Assembly (NCBI GenBank): GCA_030646715.1
Contig: JAUSLJ010000016.1
Location: 1 to 64,000 of the forward strand
Origin: Agitococcus sp.
GTDB lineage: Bacteria > Pseudomonadota > Gammaproteobacteria > Pseudomonadales > Moraxellaceae
Reading direction: 5' to 3'
DNA length: 64,000 nucleotides
Positions within the stretch are counted from its first letter, which is position 1. Each line of letters starts with the position of its first letter. Made by a program: the position numbers and the translations under genes. The notes below the pieces were generated by a model. The model was not told the origin of the DNA. It saw only the letters and a program-made list of their open reading frames with translations, and made no database searches. Shown here in pieces: positions 1-8,981 of the stretch.

Positions 1-1
1 G

Positions 2-463
2 CGGATAAGGGTCCCCGAGTTTAAGGTCCTGGTTCTCGATGATATTTACACCTATGTGCAGAAAAAAGCCAAGAAGTGCTACATCTTCACCGCCTACGGC
101 GTCACCGACCTTGGGCACGTGGTGCGCTTTGGCCGCGTGTACGACACGGTCAGCGCGCGTAGCCTAGAGCGGTTTCTGGCACTATTGCCGTCCGCAGAAT
201 TTTACTTCTCCGACGGGGCGCCCATGTATGGAACGATACTTGGCACGAAAGTGCTTCAAGAAAAAGGCGTGATGACGAACCTGGTAGAAAGCTTTAACGC
301 CCAAGTCCGACAATACCTTAGCGCGCTACGTCGTCGCACAAAAGCCTGTGCCAAAACAAAAGAAGGGATGGAACGCCAGCTAGCGCTGGCGCTCATCCGG
401 AATAACTGGCTACGTCCCACGAAACCGGCCTACCTAAAAAGAAAATCTAAAAGCAATCGATAA
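2..463 (+). CDS. IS1-family DDE transposase, 3' part (5' end outside window)
   Basis: The frame is open from the window edge to the stop, giving about 153 residues of a transposase catalytic domain. A first acidic residue lies in VLDDIYTYV, a second in FSDGAPMYG and the Glu in NLVESFNAQVRQ. This spacing and the text around it match the InsB half of IS1-type enzymes, which cut and join element ends using a DDE triad. A GTG at position 56 is an in-frame start, but conserved residues continue upstream of it, so the true start is off the window. The C terminus is basic. The element's right end follows directly. I cannot tell whether the full element is intact. Confidence 0.8.
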   Translation, partial: RIRVPEFKVLVLDDIYTYVQKKAKKCYIFTAYGVTDLGHVVRFGRVYDTVSARSLERFLALLPSAEFYFSDGAPMYGTILGTKVLQEKGVMTNLVESFNAQVRQYLSALRRRTKACAKTKEGMERQLALALIRNNWLRPTKPAYLKRKSKSNR

Positions 464-475
464 AGAACACTCCCC
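454..475 (+). repeat. Right terminal inverted repeat of the IS1-like element
   Basis: This 22-bp stretch overlaps the last codons of the transposase and runs just past its stop. Its reverse complement recurs with one mismatch at 37071-37092, which marks it as the element's terminus. Confidence 0.65.
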
Positions 476-490
476 TAAAAATAAATGCGT

Positions 491-502
491 GTTGCTATAC
501 CT
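491..502 (+). promoter_or_regulatory. Candidate -10 promoter motif GCTATACCT before pilin gene 1
   Basis: GTTGCTATACCT resembles an extended -10 box. The same word lies upstream of pilin gene 3, traA, traL and the dNMP kinase gene, always in the direction of the gene. It sits about 37 bp before the pilin ATG and just beyond the IS end. Confidence 0.45.
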
Positions 503-538
503 AATACTTAACCTAATTTTTTGGAGTTTTACCCCATC

Positions 539-946
539 ATGTTTTCTTTAATTATCACTATTATTTCTATTGCGCTAGTTGCCGCGTTAGCCCTCGCCAC
601 CATTTTTTATGGCACAAAAATGTATCAAGACGGGCGCGCGCAATCCAACACCGTTCGTGCCATCCAAGAAGGTTCTCAGCTTAGTGCTTCGATGGAACTT
701 TATAAAGCAGACCATGGTTCGCTTTTAGTAGGCACTACAGCTGAGATTCAAAGTGCGCTTGTCAGTCAAAACTACCTCAAAGCGTGGCCGACCACTGGCT
801 GGGAGTTCCAAAATGATTATGCCGTCCAGCCTAACTTAAGTTTAGAGGCTTGTACGGCTATCAATACCAAATTAGGCATTTCATCTGTGCCAACTTGTGG
901 CGACCCTGCTTTTGTGGGGAAGAGCTTTTGTTGCGTTGCTCCATAA
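539..946 (+). CDS. Leaderless type IV pilin-like protein 1
   Basis: This is a 135-residue protein starting MFSLIITIISIALVAALALA, a hydrophobic helix that looks like a mature type IV pilin N terminus (Phe-Ser-Leu-Ile). It has no basic leader and no Glu at position 5. The globular part has a WPTTGWE motif and a C-terminal cysteine set (EACTAINT, PTCGDP, FCCVAP), as in type IVB pilins with a disulphide-bonded D-region. Two paralogues lie at 2195-2641 and 50056-50466. An in-frame TTG at 521 has no ribosome site of its own, while GGAG precedes the ATG, so I chose the ATG. An initiator-type tRNA begins 12 nt after the stop, probably in the same transcript. Assembly into a pilus is inferred. Confidence 0.65.
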   Translation: MFSLIITIISIALVAALALATIFYGTKMYQDGRAQSNTVRAIQEGSQLSASMELYKADHGSLLVGTTAEIQSALVSQNYLKAWPTTGWEFQNDYAVQPNLSLEACTAINTKLGISSVPTCGDPAFVGKSFCCVAP

Positions 947-958
947 GTAATCATCTAC

Positions 959-1035
959 CGCGGGGTAGAGCAGTTTGGTAGCTCGCTTGGTTCATTCCCA
1001 AGAGGTCGCTGGTTCGAGTCCAGCCCCCGCAACCA
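959..1035 (+). tRNA. Initiator-type tRNA-fMet (anticodon CAU), atypical anticodon arm
   Basis: The 77-nt gene folds as a cloverleaf with encoded CCA. Initiator hallmarks are the C1 x A72 mismatch at the acceptor top (CGCGGGG against CCCCGCA), an A11:U24 pair in the D stem, and anticodon CAU. It departs from bacterial initiators in the anticodon stem, CTTGG/CCAAG, which has only two of the three G:C pairs normally next to the loop. Position 37 is U instead of A. It lies 12 nt behind pilin gene 1 and ahead of a terminator, so it may be processed from the pilin mRNA. Whether it works in initiation is unknown. Confidence 0.85.
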
Positions 1036-1040
1036 ATGAA

Positions 1041-1066
1041 GAATCGACGTTTGCGTCGATTCTTTT
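1041..1066 (+). terminator. Intrinsic terminator after pilin 1-tRNA unit
   Basis: GAATCGACG and CGTCGATTC form a 9-bp stem with a TTTG loop, followed by TTTTATTT. It closes the pilin-tRNA transcription unit. Confidence 0.75.
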
Positions 1067-1096
1067 ATTTACGCCTATGGCTTGAATTAGCCTGAT

Positions 1097-1480
1097 TTCG
1101 CGACTAGCCGCTACGTTCTGTAGTTGGGGCATCGTCACCTACCCACACATTCTAAAGCGTATGCTCAGTCATCCACGAGCAACGTTGGTATTAGCTATGA
1201 ACGTCCGGAACTTTTACCGATGCGTTCTCTGATTACTACCCTAGGTACCACTAACTTTAACAACTACATCCAGCCGCACGCCGCAATGTTATTGGCTGCA
1301 TTCAAGTCTGCGTTATAGCGCCGGCCGATGCTAAAGGTCGTCAGCGGCGTATAAGACTCGCCCCTTTTACCGGTTCCGACCCGTCATACCCGTAGTGCGA
1401 GGTGCCCTTGGGCTTCCCTCCCATGAGGTTCTCGATAAAGATTGCCATCACTGGCAGCTTGTTTTTTTCCTATCTGTGTG
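1097..1480 (-). pseudogene. Decayed tnpB-like (IS200/IS605-type) 3' remnant, copy A
   Basis: Read on the minus strand, short frame-shifted stretches resemble a TnpB C terminus: AIFIENLMGGKPKG, then in another frame YNADLNAANNIAA, like the DxNAAxNI end of the zinc-ribbon region. The 3' flank matches the region at 35268-35520 in the opposite orientation, for example TTGTTAAAGTTAGTGG, AAAAGTTCCGGA and the hairpin-rich end. TnpB proteins are RNA-guided nucleases of IS200/IS605 elements. This copy has several stops and shifts and cannot be functional. The assignment rests on these short motifs and the internal repeat. Confidence 0.5.
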
Positions 1481-2150
1481 CGGAGCGTATCTCTCGGGTC
1501 GTTGTGCCTGTCACAAGTAAAGAACTTGCGGGCTATTGCCGAGCTTTAGCTTTCTATGATGACCGCAACCATCGCGGTGTTCATACCCACATACAACGAG
1601 CATACCCAGCGAACATTGGTGTCTTTCAAAAAGGAGGGTTGCTTATATCTAACGGGCAAGACAACTGCACCTTGCTGCTGCGCAGTTTCAGCGTAGGACA
1701 AACGGCATGTTACAAATAGCCACGCTTGAGCCTACCCGTACGGTTCGACCAGTAGTATATTGCCGCCTTACAGCGGGGGACTGGTCTGTGCAATGTCTAA
1801 ACGAGAGAACGGGCGCGGAAACGTTGATGGAGACCCCTGCGGGCAGCTACATGGGAAAGGGCGTCTTAGCTTTGAAGCTGAGGGCTCCTACTACCTATTA
1901 GACCAAAAATATTGGTAACAGGAAGTCCTTTAAAATGTGAAATGAGCGCCTTAGCCTGCTCAAGCAAAGATGAAGGTTGAGAAACCCTAGAGAGGACATC
2001 CATAAATTCGAGAAGCAGATAGTCACTCGGACTCCGGACTAGTCACGGCTTACAGCTACGCAGCACCGCCCCTCAATTATTTATTTACTAACTCAGCACT
2101 ACCCGTGAAATACGCCGAATATCCCGGTTGTGACCATAATTAATAAACAA
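1481..2150. other. Gene-free stretch, probably decayed mobile DNA
   Basis: No convincing gene is visible. Both strands have short open frames with biased, unrecognisable products. The stretch lies upstream of the tnpB-like remnant and may be more of the same element. Confidence 0.4.
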
Positions 2151-2152
2151 AA

Positions 2153-2178
2153 AAAAAGCGACCGAAGTCGCTTCTTTT
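2153..2178 (-). terminator. Terminator of pilin gene 2 with UUCG tetraloop
   Basis: On the minus strand GCGAC-TTCG-GTCGC is followed by a run of T. It lies 17 nt past the stop of pilin gene 2. Confidence 0.8.
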
Positions 2179-2194
2179 TGGTGTCGCTACAGTA

Positions 2195-2641
2195 TTAGAA
2201 CTTGTAGAAAACGACTGGTGTTGCTGGAACAGTTACGTCGCAACCGAATACAACCGTAGACGCAGGAGTAACTGCAGTCAGGTTACCCGCACGTTTGTTG
2301 ACTTCTGTACAAACATCAGTAGACACAACTGCCGATGTTTTTGCAACGCCAGTTGATGTAACAACGGTTGCATCCCAGCCAGCTGGCAATTGTGCCATGT
2401 ACACTGGCGACAAAGCAGCCAAAGTAGTTGCGACCGCAGTTGCGCCAGCAGCATCCCCAGAAGCGGAGTCAGCACGAGCCAATTGAACAGCACCGTTAAT
2501 TTGCTGGCCTTCGTTGATGAATTTTGCGGCTGTCGCGCCAGCAGAACCTTTGTTGAATGCGCTACCACCGTAGTACAGAGTGGCCAGTGCCAAAGCTGCT
2601 ACCAAAGCGATTGAGATGATTGTGATGATAAGTGAAAACAT
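2195..2641 (-). CDS. Leaderless type IV pilin-like protein 2
   Basis: This 148-residue protein shares its first 21 residues with pilin-like protein 1 (MFSLIITIISIALVAALALA and T), followed by YYGG. The ATG has a good AAGGA site five bases upstream. The upstream frame has no other start codon before an in-frame TAA, so a leader peptide is excluded. The globular part is rich in Ala, Thr and Val, carries the shared PAGWD element and has two cysteines (DVCTEVNK and FGCD) placed like those of the paralogues. It is a monocistronic unit behind the terminator of the pilus cluster. By position and composition it is the best candidate for the major subunit of that pilus, but this is inference. Confidence 0.65.
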   Translation of the reverse strand: MFSLIITIISIALVAALALATLYYGGSAFNKGSAGATAAKFINEGQQINGAVQLARADSASGDAAGATAVATTLAALSPVYMAQLPAGWDATVVTSTGVAKTSAVVSTDVCTEVNKRAGNLTAVTPASTVVFGCDVTVPATPVVFYKF

Positions 2642-2688
2642 TGTGAAATCCTTGTGTGGTTAAGAGAGCCATGCATCGTTGCGTGGTA

Positions 2689-2700
2689 AATCGTATAGCT
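2689..2700 (-). promoter_or_regulatory. Possible -10 motif before pilin gene 2
   Basis: The minus strand reads GAGCTATACGAT about 50 bp ahead of the ATG, a weaker match to the GCTATACCT motif seen before the other pilin genes. Confidence 0.3.
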
Positions 2701-2875
2701 CAGCTTATTACAAATGAATTTCAAAATTTATACGTTATTGATTTATTTCGGTAACCCCTCCCCAAAGCTTCACTTCTGGATTAGGGCCTACCATAGCTAG
2801 GCCAGCACTGTCGCATACTAGGACTATGACTAAGTCAGTGAATATTCCTGCATAACGCCTTTTATGCAAGGAAAA

Positions 2876-2908
2876 AAAATAGTCAGCAATTTTAGCGCTG
2901 ACTATTTT
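2876..2908 (-). terminator. Terminator of the pilus assembly operon
   Basis: AATAGTCAGC and GCTGACTATT form the stem, with a run of T on the minus strand. It lies about 40 nt past the last gene of the cluster and separates it from pilin gene 2. Confidence 0.8.
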
Positions 2909-2946
2909 TAGGGGGCAAATTGGTTACTACGCTTTTTGTACTATTG

Positions 2947-3429
2947 TTAAGGAGAGTCCACCTTGTTTGGAGCGTCAGGCAGTACTTTTTTAGGTGCAGT
3001 ACCTGGTGGTAATAGGGCAGTTGTGGCCACCGCTACTGCGCCGTCCTTTATCGCCTTTACTTCTTTTGGACTTTGCAGTACTAGCGTCAGACCGGGTGCC
3101 TCACAGCCTTCCCCCATACAAAAAGACTTGAGCGGAAGCTTACAGACAGTGATAGCCATGGTAGCTTTATCCAACTGCAATTGCGGGCTCCCTGAGAGAG
3201 ACTCAAAGGCCGTAACATCCCCATTGAGCAATTGAGCACGGTATCCCCAGGACTCCAGCGCAGTTCGGCAGGATGCTATATCCACTTTTGCACCATCAAA
3301 TGAGGGCAGGGGTGCCGGCGGATTGGGCACTAGCGCATAATAAACGGTCAAGCTCCATGCGAGTGCCCCTACACAAAGAAATACGCTGCCAAAAGTAGTA
3401 TTGAACTTTCTATTTTGTTCCGGAGTCAT
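2947..3429 (-). CDS. Pilus-cluster bitopic membrane protein, unknown
   Basis: I do not recognise this 160-residue protein. A membrane segment spans residues 15-33 (VFLCVGALAWSLTVYYALV) after a short polar N terminus, so the rest is probably periplasmic. It has four cysteines (SCRTA, VCKLP, FCMGEGCEAP), compatible with disulphides. Its ATG overlaps the stop of the upstream gene (ATGA), implying translational coupling, and it is the last gene of the cluster. By size and position it could play the part of R64 PilP or a minor assembly factor, but no motif proves that. Confidence 0.6.
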   Translation of the reverse strand: MTPEQNRKFNTTFGSVFLCVGALAWSLTVYYALVPNPPAPLPSFDGAKVDIASCRTALESWGYRAQLLNGDVTAFESLSGSPQLQLDKATMAITVCKLPLKSFCMGEGCEAPGLTLVLQSPKEVKAIKDGAVAVATTALLPPGTAPKKVLPDAPNKVDSP

Positions 3430-4421
3430 CGCGCATCTTTCATTGCATTAGAGTTCGGTAGCATTGAGCCGGCTGTCGTGCCGTTGTCTATGTCTGAGGT
3501 AGGCCAGAGTTCCGGGGATTCCCATTTGTTATTTCGAAAACGTAGCGCCTTAACACCCCCTTCTTTTTCCATAATATGTTCCAGCTTCTGCCATTGTGCC
3601 TTGGGGAGCTGGGTGGTGCTGATGCGTTCAATTTTCTGGTCAGGCAAGGGCATATAGGGGGTATATCGAGTAAGCAATGATGACACTATCATGGCCATGA
3701 ACCCCGTCACAAAGATAGCCGCAGAAGCCACAAAAAAACCAGTTCGTTTATGTATAGCCGGTTGCATTCGTTCCGTCGCATGCAACCATTCACTTTGCGT
3801 TTTTGTCGTATTCTCGGACAAAATTATTGAAGTAAGCCCTTCGCGTAGATGCTGGACCTCTACCATCCGAGTAGCGGTTTTAATGATTGCGGTGGCAGGA
3901 TTATCGGAGCGGTACGCTCCTTGCGCTGCGAAATATTTTATGATTTCGGGTAAGAAGGCGCGTCCTGCACCGCCCTCATGTACTTCGAAGGCAAATCCGT
4001 TTGCATATGGAACTGCATCAAAATACGCAAGACCAATTTGGTCAAAATATTTCTCAGCGACGCCCACAGCGTATTCTAAGGCGTCTCGCTCGACAACCTC
4101 AGGCAAGAATCCGATAATGACCCGGATGGGGGCGACATTGTAGGTGGGCTTGTCCGCTGGGTCGGTTTGCGACTTCTTAGCGAACAATTGTCGAAACTTT
4201 GTCCATGGATTTTTGCGAGCGACGCTCTCCCCCTGCGTCAAAGGTGCTGTGGGCATCAGCGCGGGGGTGCAATCTTCTGTTGAGGTAGCCGGGGCTTCGG
4301 GGTAGTGCAGGGGATTTTTCTGGAATTCGGCAACCCATGCCATGTCCTCGTCATTATCGTTGTCTAATGGCGGTTGCTTTGATAACTCAAGTGGACCCAT
4401 TAATTGCGAGGTATCCGTCAT
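3426..4421 (-). CDS. Pilus-cluster inner-membrane protein, PilO-like by position
   Basis: The 331-residue product has a long cytoplasmic N-terminal region (about 1-228), one membrane segment near 229-251 (FFVASAAIFVTGFMAMIVSS) and a short periplasmic tail. The cytoplasmic part contains a compact domain around residues 90-185. In R64-type clusters the gene after the secretin (pilO) encodes an assembly protein of this general plan, but I see no diagnostic motif. The start lies one base after the secretin stop and the end overlaps the next gene, so all three are translated together. Confidence 0.6.
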   Translation of the reverse strand: MTDTSQLMGPLELSKQPPLDNDNDEDMAWVAEFQKNPLHYPEAPATSTEDCTPALMPTAPLTQGESVARKNPWTKFRQLFAKKSQTDPADKPTYNVAPIRVIIGFLPEVVERDALEYAVGVAEKYFDQIGLAYFDAVPYANGFAFEVHEGGAGRAFLPEIIKYFAAQGAYRSDNPATAIIKTATRMVEVQHLREGLTSIILSENTTKTQSEWLHATERMQPAIHKRTGFFVASAAIFVTGFMAMIVSSLLTRYTPYMPLPDQKIERISTTQLPKAQWQKLEHIMEKEGGVKALRFRNNKWESPELWPTSDIDNGTTAGSMLPNSNAMKDAR

Positions 4422-4422
4422 T

Positions 4423-6303
<1,881 letters not shown>

Positions 6304-6312
6304 ACAGGTTCC

Positions 6313-6969
6313 TTAAAATTTGGGAAATGAAGTGCCACTTGGCTGACTAGAGGACGATGTGGATTTTGCGGAACTACTGGATGTAGGCACCGTTAAGCTA
6401 GTCGTGGAAACTGCTGGGCTTGGATTAACAGGGACAGGTAAGCTTTGCGGGGCGCCCACCATGCTCGGGAGTCCAACGGGTAATCCTAGAGGTGTAAGCG
6501 CCGTTTTCGCAGCAGCGAGTCCGCTCATAAACGTGTCTCTATTTTTTGGGAGCACGATTTTTCGAACTATTTTTGATTTGCTGTTTTCCTCAAAGTGATA
6601 AATATTGGTGCCTTTATAAATAGCAACACCGTTCACTATTCCGATTTTAATTGCCGGAATTTCTTCAACGGGGTCTTCAACCGGAGGTAGCTGCATTGGG
6701 GGCGGCAGTTGCAGAGTAGTGTTACCTGGGTCACCCATCTCAGGTAGGGATAGTCTATTTGCGTTGCCTTGCTTGTTTGCAGGCACGGGGCGAGCGAACG
6801 GGTTCAGGGGCGCGCCTGCTGAGGTGGCTGGCGCTGCAAAACTAGGAGGCATGCTAGGAACTGGCGCTGCCGCAGAAGCTCTAGGCAAAGGCGTTGGGAC
6901 GGGAGTCTGCGCGCACGCAAAGGTGCCGACACAGAATAAAAAAAGTGGACCAAATTTAAGCAGATTCAT
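6313..6969 (-). CDS. Pro/Ser-rich exported pilus-cluster protein, unknown
   Basis: A 218-residue protein with a signal peptide (LLKFGPLFLFCVGTFACA, cleavage or lipidation near residue 19). Residues 20-100 are Pro/Ala-rich, a small folded segment lies near 105-145 (IKIGIVNGVAIYKGTNIYHFEENSK), and the tail is a Ser/Thr-rich low-complexity stretch. The plan of a Pro-rich spacer with a short beta domain recalls PilP- or GspC-type linker proteins that bridge the inner membrane and the secretin. It sits nine bases upstream of the secretin gene. The specific role is unproven. Confidence 0.55.
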   Translation of the reverse strand: MNLLKFGPLFLFCVGTFACAQTPVPTPLPRASAAAPVPSMPPSFAAPATSAGAPLNPFARPVPANKQGNANRLSLPEMGDPGNTTLQLPPPMQLPPVEDPVEEIPAIKIGIVNGVAIYKGTNIYHFEENSKSKIVRKIVLPKNRDTFMSGLAAAKTALTPLGLPVGLPSMVGAPQSLPVPVNPSPAVSTTSLTVPTSSSSAKSTSSSSQPSGTSFPKF

Positions 6970-6992
6970 TGTAGGAAGCTCGTTATAAAAGG

Positions 6993-8438
6993 TTATTCTT
7001 GTTTCGTAATTGTTTCGGAAGGAGGATTGAGTACTAAACCCACTAAGTCAGTTTTTGACATAGGAGTCCCTACTCCGCTACCCCCTGGCGTAAACAGCGA
7101 CCCTGTTACGGCTACTTCGTACATGCTGTCTTCGGTTGGCAGCTGCGACAAGTATTCAGGGGGAACATCAATGATGATGACGCCCTTAAATTCAAGCTTC
7201 CCCGCTTTTACGTTCCATAACGCTTCCTTGGCATCTAATTTAATCGCGTCTATTTTTCGAACCAGCCAGCCATGCACTTCAAGCGCCTTTAATAGTTCAT
7301 GCGTGAAGGGTTGTAGCTTTTGCTGTTTGTCTTTCTGTGTAGGCGATAAGGCTCCTCTTACATCCTGAGGAAGCTTGGCCATTACTGTTTCACGTAGCTT
7401 TATTTCAAGTAAATATACCCGGCTACCAATTTTCCAGGCCACTGCCTGAACGCCTTTAGGCAGCCCCCTGCTTTGAAAAGACAATTGAGGGAGCGCACGC
7501 AAGAAAGCGTCAAAGAGAACGTCCGGCAACTCGGTTTTTTCCAGCGTTCGCTGTTTTTCTTCGGTCACCACTTCCATCTGTGCATCATCTGCAACCGCCA
7601 AAAGTTCGCGAGCGTAGCGGTAAGTTTGTGGGTCACCATCCAACTCTGGAATGAGTCGGGGAGTAGTGTAGTACTTAACTGCCAGCATAACCGCTCCTCT
7701 GTCTTGCAATGGAAGAGCGCTCCAGGAATCGAGCGAAGCCAAAATTCTAGCGGATTCTTTAGTATGGCTTTTCGTACTAACCCAATCTCCCTTATCCTTT
7801 AGCTGGTAGGCGGTAAGGTTACCTAGTTCGTTGGCAGCGGCCACGATAGCAGAAACGCCCGGATACTTTCGGTGCGAGAGCGCTTTTGTAACTAGATTTA
7901 AGGTATGGTCCAATAATGGAATCGTAATCCCCGGACCGGCGTACGCTTTAGGCTGCGCGGATATGGTGCCCAAGATATCGCAAAGCAACCGCCGCTCCCG
8001 CTCCGTCACACGGTTCAATGCCTCATTGTCGTCAGAGCCAAGGTCGATATCGTCTTTAGGGAGAACGTCAGGAACCGGCAAGGCCCCCAAGGTAATCGTG
8101 ACACCGCGGAAGTTCCCGGACCCCGTTTCTCGCGCTGTCCGGGACTTGTCCGACTTAAGGGCGAGCATCCATACAAACACAAAACCAGCAATTCCGGACA
8201 CTACGGCAATAATAAGCACAGGGATACTCCAATATAAGAAAACGTCACGCTGAACCGCTAGTGAACCCAAAATTCGAGCCTCTGTCGGCACTGTCACAGG
8301 AAGGAAAGGAAATAAACCCTTTAGCTTTACTAGTGCGGCCAGATTAATTTCTGGTTTCTGAAACGACCAGTACATCGAAGTGGCAAAGAGCCAGAACAAT
8401 ATAACGATGGTAAAACTTTTGAGCAATTTTGGGCGCAT
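6993..8438 (-). CDS. Membrane-anchored TraI_2/HD-like protein (degenerate)
   Basis: Two membrane segments lie at about 10-27 and 72-94. The remaining 380 residues are cytoplasmic. Residues 170-215 (AGPGITIPLLDHTLNLV, then VSAIVAAANELGNLTAYQL) resemble the TraI_2 domain of MobH relaxases, GPGGLLxHSLEV then LLHDxGK. The first His is kept, but the HD pair is replaced by Asn-Glu. The C-terminal SRGLPKGVQAVAWKIGSRVYLL resembles the TraI_2 C-terminal winged domain. The family normally nicks or processes DNA in conjugation. With the metal ligands lost, a structural role in the envelope complex is more likely. It lies in the pilus operon, 23 nt upstream of the next gene. Confidence 0.5.
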   Translation of the reverse strand: MRPKLLKSFTIVILFWLFATSMYWSFQKPEINLAALVKLKGLFPFLPVTVPTEARILGSLAVQRDVFLYWSIPVLIIAVVSGIAGFVFVWMLALKSDKSRTARETGSGNFRGVTITLGALPVPDVLPKDDIDLGSDDNEALNRVTERERRLLCDILGTISAQPKAYAGPGITIPLLDHTLNLVTKALSHRKYPGVSAIVAAANELGNLTAYQLKDKGDWVSTKSHTKESARILASLDSWSALPLQDRGAVMLAVKYYTTPRLIPELDGDPQTYRYARELLAVADDAQMEVVTEEKQRTLEKTELPDVLFDAFLRALPQLSFQSRGLPKGVQAVAWKIGSRVYLLEIKLRETVMAKLPQDVRGALSPTQKDKQQKLQPFTHELLKALEVHGWLVRKIDAIKLDAKEALWNVKAGKLEFKGVIIIDVPPEYLSQLPTEDSMYEVAVTGSLFTPGGSGVGTPMSKTDLVGLVLNPPSETITKQE

Positions 8439-8549
8439 AGCACTTCTGGAAATAAGGTATTAATTAATGTATAGAACCAAGGTTTATGCTTTACGTATCT
8501 TAGCATAAAAATTTCAAACAATACATATAGTATCTAATATAAAAAATAA

Positions 8550-8578
8550 TTGACTTTTATATTAATGATTGCTACACT
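8550..8578 (+). promoter_or_regulatory. Sigma70-type promoter for the 97-residue gene
   Basis: TTGACT and TACACT are separated by 17 bp, about 64 bp ahead of the next ATG on the plus strand. Confidence 0.7.
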
Positions 8579-8641
8579 GTTCGAAACTGTTAGAATTTTA
8601 CCGACAGGGTTCAGTTAAACTTTTTAAATCGGAGAATCACC

Positions 8642-8935
8642 ATGAGTACACAGGACTTAAACATGAAGGCTACTTATTACTACAAATTATTTCGTGTTAA
8701 ACGAGATGACGGGCGTGTTACTACAGTGTCGATGGACCCTGTACTTGTGACACATGCTTGTAGAGTAGTTCCCGGAGGTATCGATATAGTAGGCAAGCTG
8801 GTTCGCAAGGCTGCATTGAGCTATAAAGATGGCACTTCAAAAAATTGTAGCAGTTTTGTGGCAGAACAATTGCGCCAAGAAATGAAGCAGGCGTCTGAGA
8901 AAAAGAAAGGGGCTGCGGCCCTCGCAAACGCGTAA
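8642..8935 (+). CDS. Small soluble protein of unknown function
   Basis: A 97-residue protein, not recognised. It has a beta-like N-terminal half (YYYKLFRVKRDDGRVTTVSM), a helical segment with KNCSSFVAEQLRQE, and a basic, Ala-rich tail. It is a single gene on the strand opposite the pilus cluster, with its own sigma70 promoter, a GGAG ribosome site and a terminator shared with the converging gene. That independent expression within a pilus operon suggests a regulatory or accessory part, but there is no DNA-binding motif to see. Confidence 0.65.
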   Translation: MSTQDLNMKATYYYKLFRVKRDDGRVTTVSMDPVLVTHACRVVPGGIDIVGKLVRKAALSYKDGTSKNCSSFVAEQLRQEMKQASEKKKGAAALANA

Positions 8936-8953
8936 CGCGGACGCTCCTAACTA

Positions 8954-8980
8954 AAAACTGCCGTGTTAAACGGCAGTTTT
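8954..8980. terminator. Bidirectional terminator between convergent genes
   Basis: AAAACTGCCGT and ACGGCAGTTTT form an 11-bp stem with a GTTAA loop. It serves the 97-residue gene and ends the upstream part of the pilus cluster on the minus strand. Confidence 0.8.
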
Positions 8981-8981
8981 C

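Noticed and set aside
521-538. TTG start adding six residues to pilin-like protein 1
   Set aside because: The extension is not shared by the paralogues, and GGAG lies downstream of the TTG, where it serves the ATG.
1402-1719. 105-residue plus-strand frame in the first gap
   Set aside because: No ribosome site or recognisable product, and it overlaps the tnpB-like remnant on the other strand.
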